This document shows positions 41,221-50,382 of a stretch of DNA of 64,000 bases, piece by piece (position 1 is the stretch's first letter; every line of letters begins with the position of its first letter). Both the position numbers and the translations under genes were made by a program. Below the pieces are notes generated by a model. That model was not told the DNA's origin. It saw only the letters and a program-made list of their open reading frames with translations, and did not search any database. The stretch comes from Candidatus Woesearchaeota archaeon. GTDB lineage: Archaea > Nanobdellota > Nanobdellia > Woesearchaeales > UBA10216. The DNA lies in the NCBI GenBank assembly GCA_016185705.1, contig JACPMZ010000010.1, positions 126,913 through 190,912 on the forward strand. The letters run 5' to 3'.

Positions 41221-42081
41221 ATGAAACATCCGGCTTCTGTTGTTGTGACTCTGCTTGCCCTGTTTTTTTCTGCGCAGATTGTTGGCTTGCTGGTGCTTGG
41301 CAGCTACATTGACAGGGCGGCAACAGCAGATACTGGCATAACTACTTACAAGGAATTGCCTGCCGGCATAGAGCGGCCAGACATTGCTCCTAACTATGCT
41401 TTCATATTCATTGGGATGGTTGTATTGATAGGAACATTGGTTATGCTTGCAATAATTAAGTTCAGGAAAATGCGTCTGTGGAAGCTGTGGTATTTTTTTG
41501 CGGTGCTGCTTTCGCTGGCAGTTGCCTTCGCAGCTTTTATACCGCAGCTATATGCGTGGACTGCATCCCTCGCAGCTTCTTTGTGGAAAGTGCTCAAGCC
41601 AAATCCTGTAATTCATAATTTGACAGAGCTTTTCATTTACAGCGGGCTTGCAGCCATCTTTGTTCCGATTATGAGCGTTTTTTCAGCTTCAGTCCTGCTT
41701 GTGCTGATATCAATTTATGACATGTATGCTGTGTGGAAGAGCAAGCACATGGTTTCGCTTGCTAAGTTTCAGACTGCTTCCAGGATGTTTGCCGGCATTT
41801 CAATTCCGAAGAATGTTGTTAAATCGCCAGCTGGTAAAAAAATGGTGAAAGGCGAATCTTCAGCAATTGTTGGCGGCGGGGATATTGCTTTTCCGCTGCT
41901 TTTTGCGGGCACTTTGCTCCCGAATTTTTCTTTGCAGCAGATTTTGATAATTCCGGTTTTTGCAACAGCTGCATTGGCAATGCTTTTCCTCATAAGCAAA
42001 AAGGGCAAATTCTATCCTGCGATGCCGTTTGTTTCAGCAGGATGCTTTTTGGGGTATGCAGTTCTTGGAACCATTGCATAG
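41221..42081 (+). CDS. Presenilin-like intramembrane aspartyl protease (A22)
   Basis: 286 residues and about seven to nine hydrophobic helices. The catalytic pair is visible: Asp in ISIYDMYAVW (YD motif) and Asp in VGGGDIAFPLLF (GxGD motif); YPAMP near the C-terminus is in the place of the PAL motif. Would cut transmembrane segments such as leftover signal peptides. TATA-like TCTTTATATAG about 25 bp upstream. The SRP RNA gene follows, so membrane targeting and clean-up lie together. Confidence 0.85.
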   Translation: MKHPASVVVTLLALFFSAQIVGLLVLGSYIDRAATADTGITTYKELPAGIERPDIAPNYAFIFIGMVVLIGTLVMLAIIKFRKMRLWKLWYFFAVLLSLAVAFAAFIPQLYAWTASLAASLWKVLKPNPVIHNLTELFIYSGLAAIFVPIMSVFSASVLLVLISIYDMYAVWKSKHMVSLAKFQTASRMFAGISIPKNVVKSPAGKKMVKGESSAIVGGGDIAFPLLFAGTLLPNFSLQQILIIPVFATAALAMLFLISKKGKFYPAMPFVSAGCFLGYAVLGTIA

Positions 42082-42202
42082 CGTTGCGCTTTCTCAGCTT
42101 TTTCTCCCTTAACTTGGAGGGGTAAAAGGGAATCGCAGGGAAGCAGCAAATGTGATTTCAGCTAACCGCTACTTTTAAAAACCCCCGAATATTCCCTTTT
42201 CA

Positions 42203-42477
42203 CAGGCAGGATATGCTGGGAGGTTAGCCGTCTCTTGTTACCGCAAATCGGCTTTATGGCGGAGTGAAGCTTGTTTGCGGCTTAAGCTGCAGCCGGAGGT
42301 CTTGGCTCGTACGTTGACCTTCTGTCCTTCAGGGTTGTTGCTTTTGAAAACCACGTCAGGCTGGGAACAGAGCAGCGTTAATCTTTAGCAATGGCGCTTG
42401 AGGGGTTGCGGAAGCGAGGAAAAGCCAGGGTTCAGCCTTTGGCCAATGTTTAAGTCAATGGCAGGCGCGCCTGCCTA
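42203..42477 (+). ncRNA. Signal recognition particle (7S) RNA
   Basis: In the 462-bp space between the protease and NAD kinase genes. The helix 8 SRP54 site is recognisable as GTCAGGCTGGGAACAGAGCAGC (shown in pieces: GTCAGGC, GGAA, AGCAGC) at about 42347-42368. The Alu-domain core GGTTAGCCGTCTCTTGTTAC with CCGCAAATCGGC is near 42222. Terminal AGGCAGG (about 42204-42210) can pair with CCTGCCT (42471-42477). TATA-like CTTTTAAAAAC near 42170-42181 places the 5' end at about 42203. Length about 275 nt; ends are estimates. Confidence 0.85.
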
Positions 42478-42543
42478 CTTATGATATCCGGCTGCGTTGC
42501 TTTCAGATATAGCTGCGGCAGCTGCACTTGCATGGGAACAGCC

Positions 42544-43317
42544 TCAAACCTCAACGTAATTCAGTGGCTTCTTGGAGACTCCAACTTCCAGCTTCATCCC
42601 GTCTGTGAATTTGAATGTTTTTTCTGAAGAGTCTATTACGACTATTCCTTTATGCAATGATGATGTTATCCTGATTTTTTCTTTTGCTGACAGGTTTCCC
42701 TGCAGTAGTTTCGGTTTTGTCAGCCTTCCTCTGTATGGCTCCCTGACAACATATCCGAACCCGTTTTTCGGTATTTTAAGCGTTTTTTTGGCTGCGCTTT
42801 TCGCCCATCCGGTGCTCCCTTTTTTTGTTGTTATCAGGATTCCGCTGCTTTTCTGAAACTCTTTTCTGCCTTTTACCTGCAGCGTGTATCTGGACGTGTG
42901 GTATGGGTGCTTGTTTCCGACAAACATTTCGTTTACCGCAAGATATGGCAGCTTCTCGCCTCCAATCTTTGCTTCTAATCTTGGAAGCTTTCTTATTCTG
43001 TATTTTCCTTCCAGTATTTTTTTAAATTTCCTTGCAAAATCTTTCGGGGATGCCTGCGCGTAGAATGCTTCGTTGTATCTTGTGTCTGAGCTTACTGCAA
43101 GTATTGGTGTTTTGTCTGTGTGGTGCGCTGCCCTGAGGAATGTGCCGTCTCCTCCCACCACTATTATCAGCCCTTTGCCTGCGCACATCTTTCTTGTAAG
43201 ATGTATGCGTGGCGATGCCGTGTATTTTACTCTGTGATTCTGCAGCGTTTCCTCTACAAGCTGCAGCGTTTTGTAATTATGCACATAATATGCTACCAGA
43301 ATTTTTTTTATTTTCAT
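42544..43317 (-). CDS. nadK: NAD kinase
   Basis: 257 residues. Phosphorylates NAD to [18 protein letters not shown] (about residues 54-67) is the signature, with NEMFVG and STGWAKSAA further on, where the NE/D and GSTG-type substrate-binding residues lie. Overlaps leuS by 4 bp on the same strand. Length is normal. Confidence 0.92.
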   Translation of the reverse strand: MKIKKILVAYYVHNYKTLQLVEETLQNHRVKYTASPRIHLTRKMCAGKGLIIVVGGDGTFLRAAHHTDKTPILAVSSDTRYNEAFYAQASPKDFARKFKKILEGKYRIRKLPRLEAKIGGEKLPYLAVNEMFVGNKHPYHTSRYTLQVKGRKEFQKSSGILITTKKGSTGWAKSAAKKTLKIPKNGFGYVVREPYRGRLTKPKLLQGNLSAKEKIRITSSLHKGIVVIDSSEKTFKFTDGMKLEVGVSKKPLNYVEV

Positions 43318-46016
43318 TCTGCTATTATGGCCGGCTTGCCCGGCAGCGCCTGCTTCGCTTTTGGGTTTGTTGAATCTTTTTCTGCTGCAATCTCAGCTTC
43401 TGCTCCGTATTCCATTTTAATGGTTTCAGCTGCCGCGCCGTAAGCTTCTTTCTCCCTGCTTTCATCCAGCAGTATTTTGGGTATTTTGGTGTTGTCTTTG
43501 AGCAGCGCCTGTATTATTTTTGCAGCTTCCTCGGCATGGTTTTTTATTTCCCTTTCGTCCATGCATGTCTGCATTATTGCCTTGAAGTCCCTGCTTTCCT
43601 TCATCGTAGCTGTCAGCGTTTCCATTAGCTTGTGTTTCCATTCTGCTGCGGTTATTATGGTGACTTTCTGGGGCTTTTCAATCTTCGCCAGCTTAAGGAT
43701 TCTTTCTACGTCTGACAGCACCTGGTGGCTCATTTCCTCTGCGTATTCTGCTTCTTTGTCTATTCTGCTTTGGTCGTACTCAGGCCAGCTTTCTAAACTA
43801 ATCATTTTTTTGTTCCCTGTTTTTTCCCATATTTCCTCTGCGAGGTGCGGCGCGAAAGGCGCAGTGAGCAGCGCTAAATTCTTCACAGATTCCTGATAGG
43901 TTTTTTTGTGAACTGCGCTTTCCCTGTACTTGTGGATGTGGTTGACCAATTCTATTATTTTTCCGATAGCCATGCTTGGCTTTAGCTCTTCAGCATTTTC
44001 AGTTACTTGCTTTATTGTTTGGTGCGTCTTGCTTAGGATGTGTTTGTCTTTGTTGTTTATTTCTTTTCTATACCGCGGCTCTTCTGCTGCCAGCGCATAG
44101 ATTCTTTTCAGCAGTCTGTAGCTGCCCTCCACTCCCTTGTCGCTCCATTCAAGCTCTTTTTCCGGAAGCGCAATGAACAGTATGAACAGCCGCGCAGTGT
44201 CTGGCCCGTATTTTTGGATTATTTCCCTTGGGTCAACTACGTTTCCTTTGCTCTTGCTCATCACCATGCCGTCTTTGAGCACCATTCCCTGGTTGAGCAA
44301 ATTGGTAAATGGTTCATCCACTTTTGTCAGCCCTATGTCGCGCAGCGCTTTTGTGAAAAACCTTGCATACAATAAGTGCATTATTGCGTGCTCTATTCCG
44401 CCAATGTACTGGTCTACAGGCATCCAGTATTCTGCTTCTTTGCTGAATGGCAGTTTTTTTTCATTTGGGCTGCAGTATCTGAAGAAGTACCAGCTGCTGT
44501 CCACGAACGTGTCCATGGTGTCGGTGTCGCGCTTTGCTTTTCCGCCGCATTTTGGGCATTTTGCATTTACGAATTCTTCGCTTGTCTCAAGAGGGTTTCC
44601 TTCTCCTGTGAACTTGACTTTCTCAGGAGGGGGAAGCTCCACAGGCAGCTCTTTTTCAGGCACAGGAACCATTCCGCATTTTTCGCAGTAAACTACCGGT
44701 ATTGGCGTGCCCCAGTACCTCTGCCTTGATATGAGCCAGTCCCGCAGTTTGAACTGCACGTCTTTTCTTCCAGCTCCGCTTTTTTCAATGTATTTTATAA
44801 CGTCTTCCCTTGCTTCCCCCCATTTTCTTCCCTTGAAATCTGCCGGCTCTTCCAGTATCCCTTCCGGAGCTTTGAAGTAGCAGTATTCCAGATTCTTGAT
44901 TTTATTTGCTTCTTTTTCGTCAGCAGGGAACATGACAGGGTGCAGCGGTATGCTGTATTTCTTTGCGAATTCAAAATCCCTTTCATCATGTGCGCTGCAG
45001 TTCACTACGCCGCTTCCGTATTCTGCAACTACGAAGGACGCTACCCATATGGGCAGCTGCCTGTTCCCTATTGTGTAGTCAAGATACCTTCCGGTAAAGA
45101 TTCCTTCCATGTCTTTTTCTATGTCAAAGTCCCCGCTTTTCTTCTTTTTTCTGATGCGCTCTGCAAATTCAAGCACTTCCTTTTCATGCTTTGTTCCCTG
45201 AACCAGCTCTTTTAGCTTGGGATGCTCAGGCGCTATTACTGTGAATGTCTGCGCCATGAAAGTCTGCGGCACTGAATCAAAGGTTTCAAAGTATATGTCC
45301 GTGTCCTTTACCCTGAATCGTGTAGTAACTCCTTCGCTTTTTCCAATCCAGTTGCGCTGCATTATCTTTACTTTTTCAGCCCAGTTCTTTACGTCATCCA
45401 ATCCCTTAAGCAGCTCGTCTGCGTATGCTGTTATTTTGAAGAACCACTGCTCAAGCTCCTTTTCAGTAACTGGATTTCCGCATCTCCAGCAGTTTCCGTC
45501 ATGAACCTGCTCGTTCGCCAGTACAGTTCCGCAGTCATTGCACCAGTTCACTGGCGAAAGCTTCTTGTAAGCCAGCCCCCTTTTCAGGAATTGAAGAAAT
45601 ATCCACTGGTTCCATTTGTAGTATTCAGGGTAGCACGATGCTATTTCCCTGCTCCAATCGTAACTCAGTCCGAGCATGTTTTGCTGCTGCTTCATTAATG
45701 CCATGTTGTCTTCAGTCCATTTTCTCGGGTCAATTTTGTTTTTTATTGCTGCGTTCTCAGCAGGCAGCCCAAATGCGTCATACCCCATGGGGTATAGAAC
45801 GTTATAGCCGCGCATTCTTTTGTATCTTGCATAAGAATCGCCTATCGCATAGTTTCTTACATGCCCCATATGCAGGCCTGCTCCGGAAGGATACGGATAC
45901 ATCTCAAGGCAGTAGTATTTCTTTTTCTTTGCATCAGCTTTGACTTTGAATGCTTTCTTCTCCTGCCACCTTTTCTGCCATTTTTCAGCAATCTTGTTGA
46001 AGTCCACTTCTGCCAT
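43314..46016 (-). CDS. leuS: Leucyl-tRNA synthetase, bacterial type
   Basis: 900 residues. [18 protein letters not shown] (HMGH at 49-52) and [18 protein letters not shown] are typical of bacterial LeuRS, unlike the archaeal/eukaryal form. CP1 editing domain in the middle, KMSKS as [11 protein letters not shown], then the anticodon-binding helices. A four-cysteine zinc site CEKCGMV...CPKCGGK is present, as is CNDCGTV..CWRCG. TATA-like CAGTTTTTAAATG about 25 bp upstream. Upstream gene of the leuS-nadK pair; transfer from bacteria is inferred. Confidence 0.96.
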   Translation of the reverse strand: MAEVDFNKIAEKWQKRWQEKKAFKVKADAKKKKYYCLEMYPYPSGAGLHMGHVRNYAIGDSYARYKRMRGYNVLYPMGYDAFGLPAENAAIKNKIDPRKWTEDNMALMKQQQNMLGLSYDWSREIASCYPEYYKWNQWIFLQFLKRGLAYKKLSPVNWCNDCGTVLANEQVHDGNCWRCGNPVTEKELEQWFFKITAYADELLKGLDDVKNWAEKVKIMQRNWIGKSEGVTTRFRVKDTDIYFETFDSVPQTFMAQTFTVIAPEHPKLKELVQGTKHEKEVLEFAERIRKKKKSGDFDIEKDMEGIFTGRYLDYTIGNRQLPIWVASFVVAEYGSGVVNCSAHDERDFEFAKKYSIPLHPVMFPADEKEANKIKNLEYCYFKAPEGILEEPADFKGRKWGEAREDVIKYIEKSGAGRKDVQFKLRDWLISRQRYWGTPIPVVYCEKCGMVPVPEKELPVELPPPEKVKFTGEGNPLETSEEFVNAKCPKCGGKAKRDTDTMDTFVDSSWYFFRYCSPNEKKLPFSKEAEYWMPVDQYIGGIEHAIMHLLYARFFTKALRDIGLTKVDEPFTNLLNQGMVLKDGMVMSKSKGNVVDPREIIQKYGPDTARLFILFIALPEKELEWSDKGVEGSYRLLKRIYALAAEEPRYRKEINNKDKHILSKTHQTIKQVTENAEELKPSMAIGKIIELVNHIHKYRESAVHKKTYQESVKNLALLTAPFAPHLAEEIWEKTGNKKMISLESWPEYDQSRIDKEAEYAEEMSHQVLSDVERILKLAKIEKPQKVTIITAAEWKHKLMETLTATMKESRDFKAIMQTCMDEREIKNHAEEAAKIIQALLKDNTKIPKILLDESREKEAYGAAAETIKMEYGAEAEIAAEKDSTNPKAKQALPGKPAIIAE

Positions 46017-46065
46017 AGCTTTGCAGAACTAAGGCAGTTTTTAAATGCTTTGCGATTATCGTAGT

Positions 46066-46210
46066 GTTCAATCTGCTGCATGTTTTTTGAGATTCAGCAG
46101 TAGCTAACGAAGACTTCAGTTTTTCCGCAGAAGCGGCAGTCGCCACTGCTGCTGCTCCGAAACTGCATCTGCTTAAAAGTTTTAACAGCACCCGAAAACT
46201 CAACAACACG
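46066..46210. repeat. Structured repeat B, copy 2
   Basis: From GTTCAATCT to a 51-bp 3' block (46160-46210) that agrees at about 46 of 51 positions with 47129-47179. Contains hairpin AGCGGCAGT / ACTGCTGCT. Lies between the divergent leuS and secE-family (Sec61 beta) promoters. Confidence 0.65.
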
Positions 46211-46253
46211 CGCATAGAAGATTTTAAATACAGAGCATTCTTTCTGTTCTCTT

Positions 46254-46412
46254 ATGGCAGACGACCAGCGCATTTCATTGCCCTCCTCGCAGGGCGGCTT
46301 GGTAAGATATTACGATGAGTACAAGAGCAAAATCCAGATTAAGCCGGCTCATGTAATTGTTCTGGCTGTAGTTGTTATAGCTATTGAAGTTTTTTTGCAT
46401 GCGACTGGATAG
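46254..46412 (+). CDS. Protein translocase subunit Sec61 beta (SecG/SecBeta)
   Basis: 52 residues, short but clear: SSQGGLVRYYDEYKSKIQIKP then one hydrophobic helix (about 33-49) and a short end. This is the archaeal Sec61 beta pattern; the tail-anchored subunit of the SecYE channel. TATA-like GATTTTAAATAC at 46220-46231, about 25 bp before the ATG. It follows a family B repeat. Confidence 0.88.
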   Translation: MADDQRISLPSSQGGLVRYYDEYKSKIQIKPAHVIVLAVVVIAIEVFLHATG

Positions 46413-46448
46413 TTGCCTTTATGCGGCTTGCATCTTCTCCTGTTTTTC

Positions 46449-46523
46449 GCCCGCCCATGTCTTCCAAATTTCACCACCCCTGACTGGGAGGGTGAAATTT
46501 GGGAAGGTGTTATGGCGGGTGGC
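46449..46523. repeat. Nested palindromic element
   Basis: Inner arms CCAAATTTCACC (46464-46475) / GGTGAAATTTGG (46491-46502) around ACCCCTGACTGGGAG; outer arms GCCCGCCCAT / ATGGCGGGTGGC pair imperfectly. Core lacks TTAATTTT but architecture is as in the other members. Fills much of the gap between Sec61 beta and aNAC. Confidence 0.7.
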
Positions 46524-46606
46524 ATGACTAAAAGTGATGGTGGAGAACCGGCAGCCGGGCGAGTTCAGGATAAGCTTTAAATAATATTGGCAATTGGCTG
46601 ATCATT

Positions 46607-46939
46607 ATGATTCCCGGCATGAATCCTAAAGCCATTGAGCAGGCGATGAAGAAGATGGGCATTAAGCAGGTTGATGTGCCTGCTTCCGAAGTCATTATTA
46701 AATCTGATGGCAAGGACATTGTTATTGCTAATCCAAAGGTTGTCAAGGTCAATATGATGGGCCAGGACAGCTTTCAGGTAACCGGGGATGTTGAGGAGCG
46801 CGCTGCTGCGGTGGAGATTTCTGAGGATGACGTTAAGACTGTTGCTGAGCAGGCTGGTGTTTCGGAGGAAAAGGCCCGCGAGGCGCTTCGGAATTCCAAT
46901 GGTGATTTGGCTGCTGTTATTATGGAGCTGAAGAAGTAA
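46607..46939 (+). CDS. nac: Nascent polypeptide-associated complex protein (aNAC)
   Basis: 110 residues. NAC domain (about 25-65) with VIIKSDGKDIVIANPKVVKVNMMGQDSFQVTG in outline, and a C-terminal UBA domain (about 70-110, VKTVAEQAGVSEEKAREALRNSNGDLAAVIMELKK in outline). Homodimer on the ribosome, binding nascent chains. TATA-like GCTTTAAATAATA about 30 bp upstream. Near Sec61 beta and SRP RNA, a loose protein-targeting group. Confidence 0.93.
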   Translation: MIPGMNPKAIEQAMKKMGIKQVDVPASEVIIKSDGKDIVIANPKVVKVNMMGQDSFQVTGDVEERAAAVEISEDDVKTVAEQAGVSEEKAREALRNSNGDLAAVIMELKK

Positions 46940-47040
46940 CTTGCGGTATAGTGGATGTGGTTTGCCAATTAACCTGTATTTTTCTTCTGGTGAATAACTT
47001 TTACTCTCATTTGCCGTACAAAGAGATAGCAATGCGTATT

Positions 47041-47179
47041 GTTCAATCTACGGGTGGTAATGTTTGGCGTTTGACCATAGCGGCAGGGCAGTTGTAGCAG
47101 GCAGCGTTACAGTTGCTGCTACGCCGCTAAACTGCATTTGCTTAAATGTTTTAGCAGCACCCGAAAACTTAAGAACACG
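47041..47179. repeat. Structured repeat B, copy 3
   Basis: GTTCAATCT start, hairpin GCGGC...GTAGCAG...CTGCTAC GCCGC (about 47082-47127), and the 51-bp 3' block (47129-47179) shared with copy 2. Ends just before the TATA-like box of the antitoxin gene. The rest of the 46940-47233 gap shows nothing I can name. Confidence 0.65.
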
Positions 47180-47233
47180 GTTAAAGCAAAAAATTTATAT
47201 ATGTTGCGTATATAAGAAATCTAGGTGATGTAT

Positions 47234-47467
47234 ATGGTTCAGGCCATGGTGAATATTTCAGAGGATGCTAATCAAATACTGAACATTGTAAAAGCGAAGC
47301 ATAATCTTAAGGACAAATCTAAAGCGATGGAAAGGGTTATTCTTGAGTATGGTGCCGAAATGCTGGAGCCAGAACTAAAACCTGAATTTGTTGCAAAGAT
47401 GAAAAAGAGGCGGTCAGAGTCTACCGTGAAAATTAGCAATTTCAAAAAACATTTTAATTTAAACTAA
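47234..47467 (+). CDS. Antitoxin-like small protein
   Basis: 77 residues from ATG 47234, preceded by AGGTGAT at 4-bp spacing, which decides this start over the two codons before it. N-terminal part MVQAMVNISEDANQILNIVK resembles ribbon-helix-helix DNA-binding antitoxins; the tail KMKKRRSESTVKISNFKKHF would cover the toxin. Followed 1 bp later by a RelE-like toxin. Several overlapping AT boxes (47195-47216) make up the promoter. Confidence 0.75.
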   Translation: MVQAMVNISEDANQILNIVKAKHNLKDKSKAMERVILEYGAEMLEPELKPEFVAKMKKRRSESTVKISNFKKHFNLN

Positions 47468-47468
47468 G

Positions 47469-47732
47469 ATGTATTCTTATGAATTAAGAAAAAGTGTTGA
47501 GAAAATATTTTTTAAACTTGCCAAGAAAAATCCCAAACAACTCCTCATAATCGAAAACAAAATTCAAGAAATCAGGCATAATCCGCAACATTATAAGAAT
47601 TTAAGAAAACCGCTGCAGAATCTTAAAAGGGTTCATATTGACAAAAGTTTTGTTCTTTTATTCTCTGTTGATGAAAATAGACAATGTATAATAATCGAAG
47701 ATTATGCCCATCACGATAATATCTATTCATAA
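47469..47732 (+). CDS. RelE/ParE-family toxin
   Basis: 87 residues. MYSYELRKSVEKIFFKLAKKNPKQ, IRHNPQHYKNLRKPLQNLKRVHID, SFVLLFSVDE, IIIEDYAHHDNIYS are the order of elements expected for RelE/YoeB-like ribosome-dependent nucleases, including the basic and terminal His/Tyr residues. The codons are more AT-rich than those of the core genes nearby, as often in mobile modules. Partner antitoxin directly upstream. Confidence 0.85.
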   Translation: MYSYELRKSVEKIFFKLAKKNPKQLLIIENKIQEIRHNPQHYKNLRKPLQNLKRVHIDKSFVLLFSVDENRQCIIIEDYAHHDNIYS

Positions 47733-47734
47733 CG

Positions 47735-47749
47735 GCCGCCTTCGGCGGC
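47735..47749 (+). terminator. Hairpin just after the toxin gene
   Basis: GCCGCC-TTC-GGCGGC starts 3 bp after the stop. A second short hairpin GCCC...GGGC with an internal run of eight T (47771-47788) follows; the T run could act as the archaeal termination signal. Confidence 0.5.
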
Positions 47750-47878
47750 TTCGTCAAAGTCCTGTGTTATGCCCGATTTTTTTTGGGCAAAATACGAAAG
47801 GGCGAAAGTTAATTTACTACTATTATATGACTACAAAAACGCAAGATTTAAATAGTCATAGATATTGGCAGATATAAG

Positions 47879-48643
47879 ATGACCAGTGTTTTGCCTAATA
47901 GTTTTTTTGAACAGAAACCGAGAGATCGAGGACTGGACTTTTTTGATTCTTTGCTACCTCAATTAGCTGAATTATGTTATAAAGTTGCCCCATTAGACGA
48001 CAACGAATTGCCGAATAAAGATTTTCCCTCTGATTTAGCATATGGCTTGAGCCATTGGGGTAGTCATAGAAATGGATTAACACGTATACTTAATTTAGGT
48101 TCAGGAGAATCTACACTATCAGCTGATTTTGGGCACTCAAAGTTGGTGCAGGTTGTAGACGCAGATGTATACCCTCCATCAAGAACAAACCCCAACTATA
48201 TTGCCCAAGATGCAAATAAACCGTTTAGATTTGAAGATGAACAATTCGACCTTGTGTTAGCATCATATCTCTTCCGATATTTAGAAGATCCTATTAGGAC
48301 ATTAAACGAAATGGTAAGAGTATGTAAACCAGAGGGTTATGTCATATTTAATGGGGGGCGGAGAATATCACTTGATGAAATGAATTTTTTCGGAACTAGT
48401 GTCATGAATCAACATAATGTAATTTGTTATAACGACGAACGATGGGGAGATGGTGACTGGGTGATCTTGCATTTGAAAATCCCCAAAGTAAAATTTAATG
48501 TAAAATTAGATTTAGAAAAAAGTCAGACAGTCATAACACATGCGGATACCAGCATAAATATACCAGTTTATGCACATGGTTCACTAGTACTCGAAAAACG
48601 AGATATTGCATGTTTAGCACGATTTGTTTACCACAGGTTATAA
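47879..48643 (+). CDS. Class I SAM-dependent methyltransferase
   Basis: 254 residues. Motif I ILNLGSGESTLSADFG, acidic motif II VDADVYPP, motif IV FDLVLASYLFRYLEDP, and a typical VRVCKPEGYVIF post-motif. The C-terminal 80 residues are not recognised. Substrate unknown. Base composition is AT-rich and codon choice (many ATA, TTA, AAT) differs from neighbouring ribosomal genes, suggesting recent arrival; a toxin-antitoxin pair lies on one side and a MITE-like element on the other. Confidence 0.8.
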   Translation: MTSVLPNSFFEQKPRDRGLDFFDSLLPQLAELCYKVAPLDDNELPNKDFPSDLAYGLSHWGSHRNGLTRILNLGSGESTLSADFGHSKLVQVVDADVYPPSRTNPNYIAQDANKPFRFEDEQFDLVLASYLFRYLEDPIRTLNEMVRVCKPEGYVIFNGGRRISLDEMNFFGTSVMNQHNVICYNDERWGDGDWVILHLKIPKVKFNVKLDLEKSQTVITHADTSINIPVYAHGSLVLEKRDIACLARFVYHRL

Positions 48644-48684
48644 TTTACTTCTTATCTTTCTTCGCTAATTTGCCCAAATTTCAG

Positions 48685-48826
48685 GGTAATGTCAAGTTGT
48701 GTGTCCTGCAATCCTGAGCTTGCCGATGCCTGCTTGGCTGATTTTTTTTCCCCCCTTATTTTTTAAGGGGGGGAGAAAAAAATCAGGGAAGGATGCGACG
48801 GTTTTGCCACTTAACTTGAAATTACC
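48685..48826. mobile_element. MITE-like element, copy 2, with 9-bp target duplication
   Basis: 142 bp, same ends and centre as copy 1. It is bracketed by AAATTTCAG at 48676-48684 and 48827-48835, a perfect 9-bp direct repeat outside the inverted ends, showing that it inserted by transposition. It sits between the methyltransferase gene and rpsM, about 20 bp from the ribosomal operon promoter (TTTTATAAATAC). Confidence 0.9.
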
Positions 48827-48927
48827 AAATTTCAGTTAATTTTATAAATACCCCCTCAACACTCCTCTGTACAGCCCGAGTCATATGGCGCTTTTAGGGC
48901 GTTTTGTGTTCTTGGGTTATCAGTAAA

Positions 48928-49446
48928 ATGGATAAGCCGCAAGCAGCAGATTTTAAGCATCTTGTTAGAATCAGCAATACAGACCTTGACGGCAATAAGA
49001 AAATTGTTGACAGCATACGCAAGATTAAGGGCGTCGGCTTTGCTTTTGCCAAGGCTGTTTGCAATGTCGCCGGTATTGATAGAACCGCCAAGGCCGGCAA
49101 TCTGAGCGATGCTGATATCAGGAAGATTGAGGACATTATTCGGAATCCTGCGGTTCCTCAATGGCTTTTCAACCGCCGCAGAAACATTGAGGACAATTCC
49201 TCCAAGCATTTGGTTGCTGCCGAGCTAAACTTTGCGCAGGAGAATGACGTCAGGCAGATGCAGCGCATCCGCTCTTATCGCGGCGTTAGGCACATGCTGG
49301 GGCTGCCTGTCAGGGGTCAGCGCACCCGTTCAAATTTCAGGAAGAACAAGGGCAGAGTGCTTGGTGTTATTAAGGCCAAGGCAGTCGTTCCTGCTAAAGA
49401 AGAAAAGGGAGCTAAGGGCAAAAAGGGAGCTAAGGGCAATAAGTGA
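48928..49446 (+). CDS. rpsM: Ribosomal protein uS13
   Basis: 172 residues from ATG 48928 (MDKPQAADFKHLVRI). Head protein of the small subunit contacting tRNA and the bridge to the large subunit. LVRISNTDLDGNKKI, IKGVG motif, and RSYRGVRHMLGLPVRGQRTRSN are conserved. The C-terminal extension ends in a KGAKGKKGAKGNK repeat. First gene of the uS13-uS4-uS11-Rpo3 cluster; leader about 55 bp from a TATA-like box at 48840-48850. Confidence 0.96.
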   Translation: MDKPQAADFKHLVRISNTDLDGNKKIVDSIRKIKGVGFAFAKAVCNVAGIDRTAKAGNLSDADIRKIEDIIRNPAVPQWLFNRRRNIEDNSSKHLVAAELNFAQENDVRQMQRIRSYRGVRHMLGLPVRGQRTRSNFRKNKGRVLGVIKAKAVVPAKEEKGAKGKKGAKGNK

Positions 49447-49451
49447 TATTT

Positions 49452-49997
49452 ATGGGCAGTCCACGACATCCAAAGAAGCGGTATTCCAGGCCATTCAAGA
49501 TTTGGAACCGCACCCGTCTGGATAGCGAGAAGCCTATTGTTGAGGAATATGGCTTGAAGAATAAAAAGGAGCTGTGGCGCACTTCTTCATTGCTTAGAAA
49601 ATTTACAGCCCAGGGCAAGCGGCTGATTGCTTTGCGCGGATTACAGGCAGATGTTGAGAAGAAGCAGCTTATAGCCAAGCTTAGCTCGCTTGGCCTTATA
49701 TCGGCTGACGCTTCAATTGATGAGGTTCTTGGTTTGGATATCAAGGATTTTTTAAGGAGGCGCCTGCAGACTGTTGTTTTCAGCAAAAAATTGTCGCGCT
49801 CGATAAAGCAGTCCCGCCAGTTTATTGTGCAGCGCCATATCAGGGTGGGAAGCAGAATAATCACTTCTCCTTCGTTTCTTGTGCCAACGCAGCTTGAAAG
49901 CCAGGTTGAATTTTCAGAGGGCTCGTCTTTGTCAAAGCTGGATCATCCGGAAAGGGCTGCAGTAAAACCGGCAGAGGTGCCTGATGCCAAGGAATGA
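49452..49997 (+). CDS. rpsD: Ribosomal protein uS4
   Basis: 181 residues from ATG 49452 ([20 protein letters not shown]). Early-binding small-subunit protein. S4 RNA-binding domain (about 100-165, [32 protein letters not shown] in outline). Its end overlaps the uS11 start by 14 bp. Standard archaeal order. Confidence 0.96.
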   Translation: MGSPRHPKKRYSRPFKIWNRTRLDSEKPIVEEYGLKNKKELWRTSSLLRKFTAQGKRLIALRGLQADVEKKQLIAKLSSLGLISADASIDEVLGLDIKDFLRRRLQTVVFSKKLSRSIKQSRQFIVQRHIRVGSRIITSPSFLVPTQLESQVEFSEGSSLSKLDHPERAAVKPAEVPDAKE

Positions 49998-50382
49998 TAT
50001 TAGGTGGGGAGTTGCGCATATTTATTCATCCTATAATAATACTATCATTCACATTACTGACATAACAGGGAAGGAAACGATTTCAAAGGCAAGCGGCGGC
50101 ATGGTTGTTAAGTCTGACCGCATGGAATCTTCTCCTACTGCAGCCATGGCCGCTGCAAAGAAAGCAGCTGAGGGTGCTATGGAGAAGAGAATCACAGGAA
50201 TTCATGTTAAGATTCGGGCGCCCGGCGGACACAACGGCCCTGCAAATCCGGGTCCTGGCGCGCAGGCAGCTGTACGCGCACTTTCAAGAGTGGGGCTGCG
50301 CATTGGCATTATTGAGGACGTTACTCCGATTCCTCATGACAGCTGCAGGAAAAAGGGGGGCAAGAGAGGCAGGAGAGTATGA
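49984..50382 (+). CDS. rpsK: Ribosomal protein uS11
   Basis: 132 residues. Platform protein of the small subunit. [66 protein letters not shown], and the basic end [13 protein letters not shown] are all typical, given here in pieces. Overlaps both neighbours (uS4 by 14 bp, Rpo3 by 4 bp). Confidence 0.96.
   Translation: MPRNDIRWGVAHIYSSYNNTIIHITDITGKETISKASGGMVVKSDRMESSPTAAMAAAKKAAEGAMEKRITGIHVKIRAPGGHNGPANPGPGAQAAVRALSRVGLRIGIIEDVTPIPHDSCRKKGGKRGRRV

Noticed and set aside
42082-42202. A member of the palindrome family after the protease gene (CTTTTTCTCCC...GGAGGGGTAAAAG near 42098-42127).
   Set aside because: Arms match poorly; could be a decayed copy but not strong enough to list as a feature.
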